DNA of 9,773 bases from an uncultured Rhodobacter sp. GTDB lineage: Bacteria; Pseudomonadota; Alphaproteobacteria; Rhodobacterales; Rhodobacteraceae. The first letter of the stretch is position 1; each line of letters opens with the position of its first letter. The stretch lies in NCBI GenBank assembly GCA_937901435.1, contig CALGTJ010000624.1:1-9773 (forward strand), in the 5' to 3' direction. A program made the position numbers and the translations under genes. Under the pieces are notes generated by a model. It saw only the letters and a program-made list of their open reading frames with translations. It was not told where the DNA came from and searched no databases. Shown here one piece after another: positions 6,919 through 9,773 of this stretch.

Positions 6919-6995
6919 ACTTCGCGATTTTTGCGCGCTCGTTTCTGTTCATTGCGATGCCGCAGAGGCCGACGGAAAAGCAGCGAGGGTCAAGG

Positions 6996-7023
6996 AAAAA
7001 GGCGACACACCGGCCGCCTTTTT
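6996..7023 (-). terminator. Intrinsic terminator of the dmdA-acuI operon
   Basis: AAAAAGGCG pairs perfectly with CGCCTTTTT (9 bp) around a 10-base loop, 28 bases after the acuI stop. On the minus strand the right arm itself supplies the T5 tract (CGCCTTTTTCC). The arms are symmetrical, so it could act on both strands. It separates acuI from the transporter gene. Confidence 0.85.
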
Positions 7024-7028
7024 TGGAG

Positions 7029-7048
7029 TTTACACAAATTTACGCAAA
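7029..7048. repeat. 10-bp direct repeat after the acuI stop
   Basis: TTTACACAAA is directly followed by TTTACGCAAA (one mismatch), and a third TTTAC starts at 7059, inside the end of acuI. The TTTAC cores are therefore spaced 10 and 20 bases apart, on one helical face. It lies between the acuI stop and the terminator. Possibly a regulator site for the downstream transporter gene; no factor can be named. Confidence 0.4.
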
Positions 7049-7051
7049 GTT

Positions 7052-8041
7052 TCAGGCATTTACGTCTACGACGACACGCCCTTTTACCTGTCCTTTCAGG
7101 ATGTCACGGCCCAATGCGGGCAGATCCGACAGGGTCGCGGGCTGTATCATTGCCTCTAGTTTGTCCATCGGCAGGTCACTGGCGATGCGCTGCCATGCGG
7201 CAAGGCGGTTGTCATAGGGCTGCATAACGCTGTCGATGCCAAGCAGATTCACACCACGCAAAAGAAAGGGGATGACGGTCGCAGGCAGACCCGCGCCCCC
7301 CGCCAGACCGACGGCGGCCACAGAGGCCCCGTATTTCAACTGGCCCAGCACGCGCGCCAGCATCGCGCCACCCACCGCATCGACGCAACCGGCCCATGTC
7401 TCGCCTTCCAGCGGGCGCTTGACCGTTTCGTTGATCTCGTCGCGCGCCACGATCTGTGTCGCGCCAAGGGATTTAAGGTAGTCGGCGGTTTCGGGACGCC
7501 CGGTGACGCCCGCGACCTCATAGCCCAGATGCGCAAGAATGGCCGTGGCAACAGAGCCGACGCCCCCCGCAGCGCCCGTCACCAGCACAGGCCCGGTGCC
7601 GGGTGTCAGCCCATGATTTTCCAGCGCCATCACAGCCAGCATTGCGGTGAAACCAGCGGTGCCCACGGCCATCGCCGCGCGTGTGTCCAGACCCTCGGGC
7701 AGCGGCACAAGCCAGTCGGCCTTGACGCGGGCTTTTTGCGAATAGCCGCCCCAATGGGCCTCGCCCACGCGCCAGCCGGTCAGCACAACCTTGTCGCCCG
7801 CCTTGTAGCGCGGATCATCCGACGCCTCGACGGTGCCCGCAAAATCAATGCCGGGGATATGGGGATAGTTACGCACCAGCCCACCGCCGGGACCGACGCA
7901 CAGCCCGTCCTTGTAGTTCACGGTCGAGTATTCCACCGCGACCGTCACCTCGCCCGCCGGCAGTTGGTCCAGCGACATCTCCTGCACCGACGCGCTGGTC
8001 TTGCCCTCTGCGTCTTTCTCTACCACCAAAGCCTTGAACAT
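7052..8041 (-). CDS. acuI: AcuI-type acrylyl-CoA reductase (NADPH)
   Basis: A zinc-free medium-chain dehydrogenase/reductase of the YhdH/AcuI group, 329 residues, the family's usual length. AcuI reduces acryloyl-CoA to propionyl-CoA with NADPH, which removes a toxic electrophile formed during DMSP breakdown. The N-terminus MFKALVVEKD and the motifs STVNYKDGL (39-47) and PGIDFAGTV (63-71) are typical. VTGAAGGVGSVA (154-165) is the nucleotide-binding loop. The C-terminal GRVVVDVN is also characteristic. The start lies 12 bases after the dmdA stop, and the ribosome site GGGAGAG directly abuts that stop, so the two genes form one operon. The dmdA-acuI order is known from Ruegeria pomeroyi and other roseobacters, which makes the AcuI reading much stronger than a generic quinone-oxidoreductase call. 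Confidence 0.93.
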   Translation of the reverse strand: MFKALVVEKDAEGKTSASVQEMSLDQLPAGEVTVAVEYSTVNYKDGLCVGPGGGLVRNYPHIPGIDFAGTVEASDDPRYKAGDKVVLTGWRVGEAHWGGYSQKARVKADWLVPLPEGLDTRAAMAVGTAGFTAMLAVMALENHGLTPGTGPVLVTGAAGGVGSVATAILAHLGYEVAGVTGRPETADYLKSLGATQIVARDEINETVKRPLEGETWAGCVDAVGGAMLARVLGQLKYGASVAAVGLAGGAGLPATVIPFLLRGVNLLGIDSVMQPYDNRLAAWQRIASDLPMDKLEAMIQPATLSDLPALGRDILKGQVKGRVVVDVNA

Positions 8042-8053
8042 CGTGTCTCTCCC

Positions 8054-9163
8054 TTAATTCCAGAATACGCCAAAGACCGTTGCCGCGCGCACTTCTCCTC
8101 CGGGCATTACCACATCCACTTCGGTTGTGGGATCCCAATGGGTCATGCGCACCATGCCAATGGCCACATTCGTTTCAAAATCCGGCGACCACGCGGCAGA
8201 GGTCACCAGCCCGACCTGCGCTTGCCCGGCCATGATCGGCCATGGGCGGTCGCAGCCCGGCACGCGGTCGCCCTCTATCGCGATGGGGCGAATTTGCTTG
8301 ACCGGGCCGTCCTTGGCCACCCGCAGCAACGCGTCGCGCCCGATACACCCAATCGCCGTCTGGGTCGAACAAAAGCGCCCCAAACCGGCCTCATGCGGCG
8401 TGTTATCGCGGGTCATATCGTTGCCATAGCTTAGCAAGCCGCCCTCGATCCGTTCGATCAGGTTCGGGCATCCCGCCCGCACGTCCAGATCCTTGCCCGC
8501 CTCAAACAGGGCATTCCACAGCGGCATGCCGATGTCGCTGCCTTCCACGTAAATCTCGAACCCGCCTTGCTTAGAGTAGCCAGAGCGCGCCACAACCATC
8601 GAGCGCCCCTGAAAGTCGAACCAGCCAAAGCGGAAAAAGCGAATGTCGCGCACCGAGTCGCCAAAGACCCGCGCCATAAGCTCTTCCGCCTGCGGGCCTT
8701 GCACCGCAAGCGGGGACACGTCAGGTTCGTCGATCAGCACGTCCAGACGATAGCCATGGGCGATGGCCTTGACCCAGAACAACAGGTCGCTGTCGGCAAT
8801 GGAAATCCAATACCGGTCCTCGGCCAGTTTCACCGCCACCGGATCGTTCAGCATTCCACCCGTTTCATCCACAATCGGCACGTACAGGCACTGCCCCGGC
8901 ATCATCCCGCGCAGATCGCGCGGCGTCAGCATCTGCATCAGGCGACCTGCTTCTGGGCCGCGCAATTCGATCTGCCGCTCGCAGGACACATCCCAGACCT
9001 GCACCGCGCGTTTGAGGTGGTGATAATCGGCCTCGACACTTTCAAAGACCGTGGGCAGCAGCATGTGGTTGTAAACCGTATAGCCCTTGACCCCGGCAGC
9101 CTCGACGCCATCGGAAAAGGGGGTGCGACGCAGGCGACGCGATAGGGAAATGAGGGCTGGCAT
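8054..9163 (-). CDS. dmdA: Dimethylsulfoniopropionate demethylase DmdA
   Basis: DmdA transfers a methyl group from DMSP to tetrahydrofolate, giving methylmercaptopropionate and 5-methyl-THF, the first step of DMSP demethylation in marine bacteria. The protein has 369 residues, the length known for DmdA, and the glycine-cleavage T-protein (GcvT) fold. RRTPFSDGVEAAGVKGYTVY (12-31) and the following YNHMLLPTVFESV are diagnostic of roseobacter DmdA and unlike ordinary GcvT. GGMLNDPVAVKL (102-113) corresponds to the GcvT folate/catalytic segment but has Asn106 for the first of the paired aspartates. SGYSKQGGFEIYVEGS (194-209), RAGCPNLIERIEGGLLSYGN (229-248) and DNTPHEAGLGRF are further matches. 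A GGAGA ribosome site lies 7 bases before the ATG. It heads the acuI operon and is preceded by a hairpin and a tandem repeat. From remembered sequence it is closest to the Ruegeria-type clade. Confidence 0.95.
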   Translation of the reverse strand: MPALISLSRRLRRTPFSDGVEAAGVKGYTVYNHMLLPTVFESVEADYHHLKRAVQVWDVSCERQIELRGPEAGRLMQMLTPRDLRGMMPGQCLYVPIVDETGGMLNDPVAVKLAEDRYWISIADSDLLFWVKAIAHGYRLDVLIDEPDVSPLAVQGPQAEELMARVFGDSVRDIRFFRFGWFDFQGRSMVVARSGYSKQGGFEIYVEGSDIGMPLWNALFEAGKDLDVRAGCPNLIERIEGGLLSYGNDMTRDNTPHEAGLGRFCSTQTAIGCIGRDALLRVAKDGPVKQIRPIAIEGDRVPGCDRPWPIMAGQAQVGLVTSAAWSPDFETNVAIGMVRMTHWDPTTEVDVVMPGGEVRAATVFGVFWN

Positions 9164-9202
9164 CAGGCAATCTCCGGCGTGATGAATGGGTTGCGCTCAC
9201 CC

Positions 9203-9239
9203 CGGCAGACCACGCGCCAAAAAAGAGCGTGATCTGCCG
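9203..9239. repeat. Long hairpin/inverted repeat in the dmdA leader region
   Basis: CGGCAGACCACGC (9203-9215) pairs with GCGTGATCTGCCG (9227-9239): 13 bp, with a single position that is a G-U wobble in the dmdA-sense RNA, around an 11-base loop. In that RNA the loop carries UCUUUUUUGGC. The structure ends 39 bases before the dmdA start. No T-tract follows the stem on the minus strand, so it does not look like a normal terminator. A cis-acting RNA structure or a long operator are the alternatives. Confidence 0.7.
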
Positions 9240-9286
9240 AAGGAATGGTTGAGGGTGTCAGGCCCTGTTCAGACCCCGCCCCGTTT

Positions 9287-9356
9287 CGTCTGTCTCGTGG
9301 CGTCTGTCTCGTGGCGTCTGTCAGGTGTCGTTTTTCAGGTGTCGGGCATCAGGTGC
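9287..9356. repeat. Degenerate 14-bp tandem repeat, five units
   Basis: Reading the plus strand in 14-base steps from 9287: units 1 and 2 are identical (CGTCTGTCTCGTGG), unit 3 is CGTCTGTCAGGTGT, unit 4 CGTTTTTCAGGTGT and unit 5 CGGGCATCAGGTGC. The period is kept exactly for 70 bases while the sequence drifts. The fifth unit contains the stop codon of the DUF1326 gene (9349-9351). Fourteen is not a multiple of three, so the array is not a protein repeat. It lies between the upstream gene and the dmdA leader hairpin. Confidence 0.8.
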
Positions 9357-9773
9357 GGCCCGGTCCGGTCCAATGGATCGGGACGATTTCGGCGGATTTG
9401 CCCTCAAAATCCCAGACACGGCCATAGTCGCGCACCTTGGAACGCAGACCGATGGCAGGAAACACCACAGGCCCCATCCAATAGGTCGAGTTCTGGATCG
9501 ACACCGGCGTGTCCTTGTCCTTGCCTTGGATCATCTCGATCTCGCCCTGAATCTTGCGCCCCACAGTGATGCGGCGGCGCTTGCCATCGCGTTCGATCAG
9601 GACTTTCTCGCGCTCGGCCCCGATGATTTCGGACACAAGAAAGTGGAACACCCCAGTGTTGCCACCGGCCCCGCCAGACAGGATTTTCAGGATGCCGTTG
9701 TAGGCCTTTTGTGACGCCTTTTCATCCACATAGACGGCCACTTTCCAATCGCCCTCGGCCATGCGTCCGGGGA
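9349..9773 (-). CDS. DUF1326 domain protein, C-terminal part (cut by window edge)
   Basis: The reading frame stays open to the right edge, and the stop is at 9349-9351. About 140 codons are visible; DUF1326 proteins are usually about 200 residues, so the N-terminal third is missing, including the cysteine-rich start often seen in the family. The visible part begins PGRMAEGDWKVAVYVDEKAS, which matches the internal 'M-S-E-G-N-W' segment of DUF1326 proteins. The Met at 9762 is therefore probably internal rather than the true start. LSGGAGG, ERDGKRRRITVG and TYWMGPVVFPAIGLRSKVRD follow. The function of the family is unknown; members often sit beside DUF2182 membrane proteins, but what lies upstream here cannot be seen. 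It is on the same strand as dmdA, 185 bases ahead. A shared role in DMSP metabolism is not supported by anything in the sequence. Confidence 0.78.
   Translation of the reverse strand, partial: PGRMAEGDWKVAVYVDEKASQKAYNGILKILSGGAGGNTGVFHFLVSEIIGAEREKVLIERDGKRRRITVGRKIQGEIEMIQGKDKDTPVSIQNSTYWMGPVVFPAIGLRSKVRDYGRVWDFEGKSAEIVPIHWTGPGRT

Noticed and set aside
6988..6993. TTGACC on the minus strand as a -35 element for the transporter gene
   Set aside because: No acceptable -10 element is found 16-18 bases downstream, and the sequence directly abuts the acuI terminator.
7529..8434. Plus-strand frame of 301 codons across acuI and dmdA
   Set aside because: It spans the antisense of two well-supported genes and their junction; composition is that of a shadow frame.
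9203..9239. Reading the dmdA leader hairpin as the terminator of the DUF1326 gene
   Set aside because: The U-run is in the loop rather than after the stem, and nothing upstream pairs with the arm that precedes the U-run.

Overview
The window looks like chromosomal DNA from a marine alphaproteobacterium of the Roseobacter group (Rhodobacteraceae). The evidence is a DmdA-type DMSP demethylase directly followed by AcuI, the lineage-typical tellurite-resistance pair TrgA/TrgB, and high-GC coding sequence. All nine recognisable genes lie on the minus strand, so the window reads from right to left. The genes at both ends are cut by the window edges. There is no rRNA, tRNA, CRISPR array, transposase or phage gene, and no gene-free stretch longer than 300 bases.

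Right part (about 6890-9773): the C-terminal part of a DUF1326 protein, then an unusual 185-base spacer, then dmdA and acuI in a tight two-gene operon that ends at a clear intrinsic terminator (6996-7023). The spacer holds a degenerate 14-bp tandem repeat and a 13-bp-stem hairpin. DmdA moves a methyl group from dimethylsulfoniopropionate (DMSP) to tetrahydrofolate. AcuI reduces the toxic intermediate acryloyl-CoA to propionyl-CoA. Next comes a BCCT-family transporter with the quaternary-ammonium/sulfonium aromatic box intact. It is a reasonable candidate for DMSP or betaine uptake and has its own terminator (5147-5174).

Left part (1-5135): a SufS-fold class V aminotransferase (VC1184-like 'cysteine desulfurase-like' group) without the desulfurase cysteine, then a DNA photolyase (phrB), a cyclopropane-fatty-acyl-phospholipid synthase (cfa), trgA and the start of trgB. 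The last three are packed with 3-6 base gaps. Photolyase plus cfa is a pair known from the RpoE-ChrR singlet-oxygen regulon of Rhodobacter sphaeroides. A TGATCC-N18-TGTAAG match to that sigma factor's promoter type sits just before phrB, so this half may be a photo-oxidative/tellurite stress unit.

No completely new system is evident. The points most worth a second look are the repeat-plus-hairpin leader of dmdA, the candidate RpoE promoter inside the end of the aminotransferase gene, the DMSP demethylation-uptake grouping, and the desulfurase-like protein lacking its cysteine.
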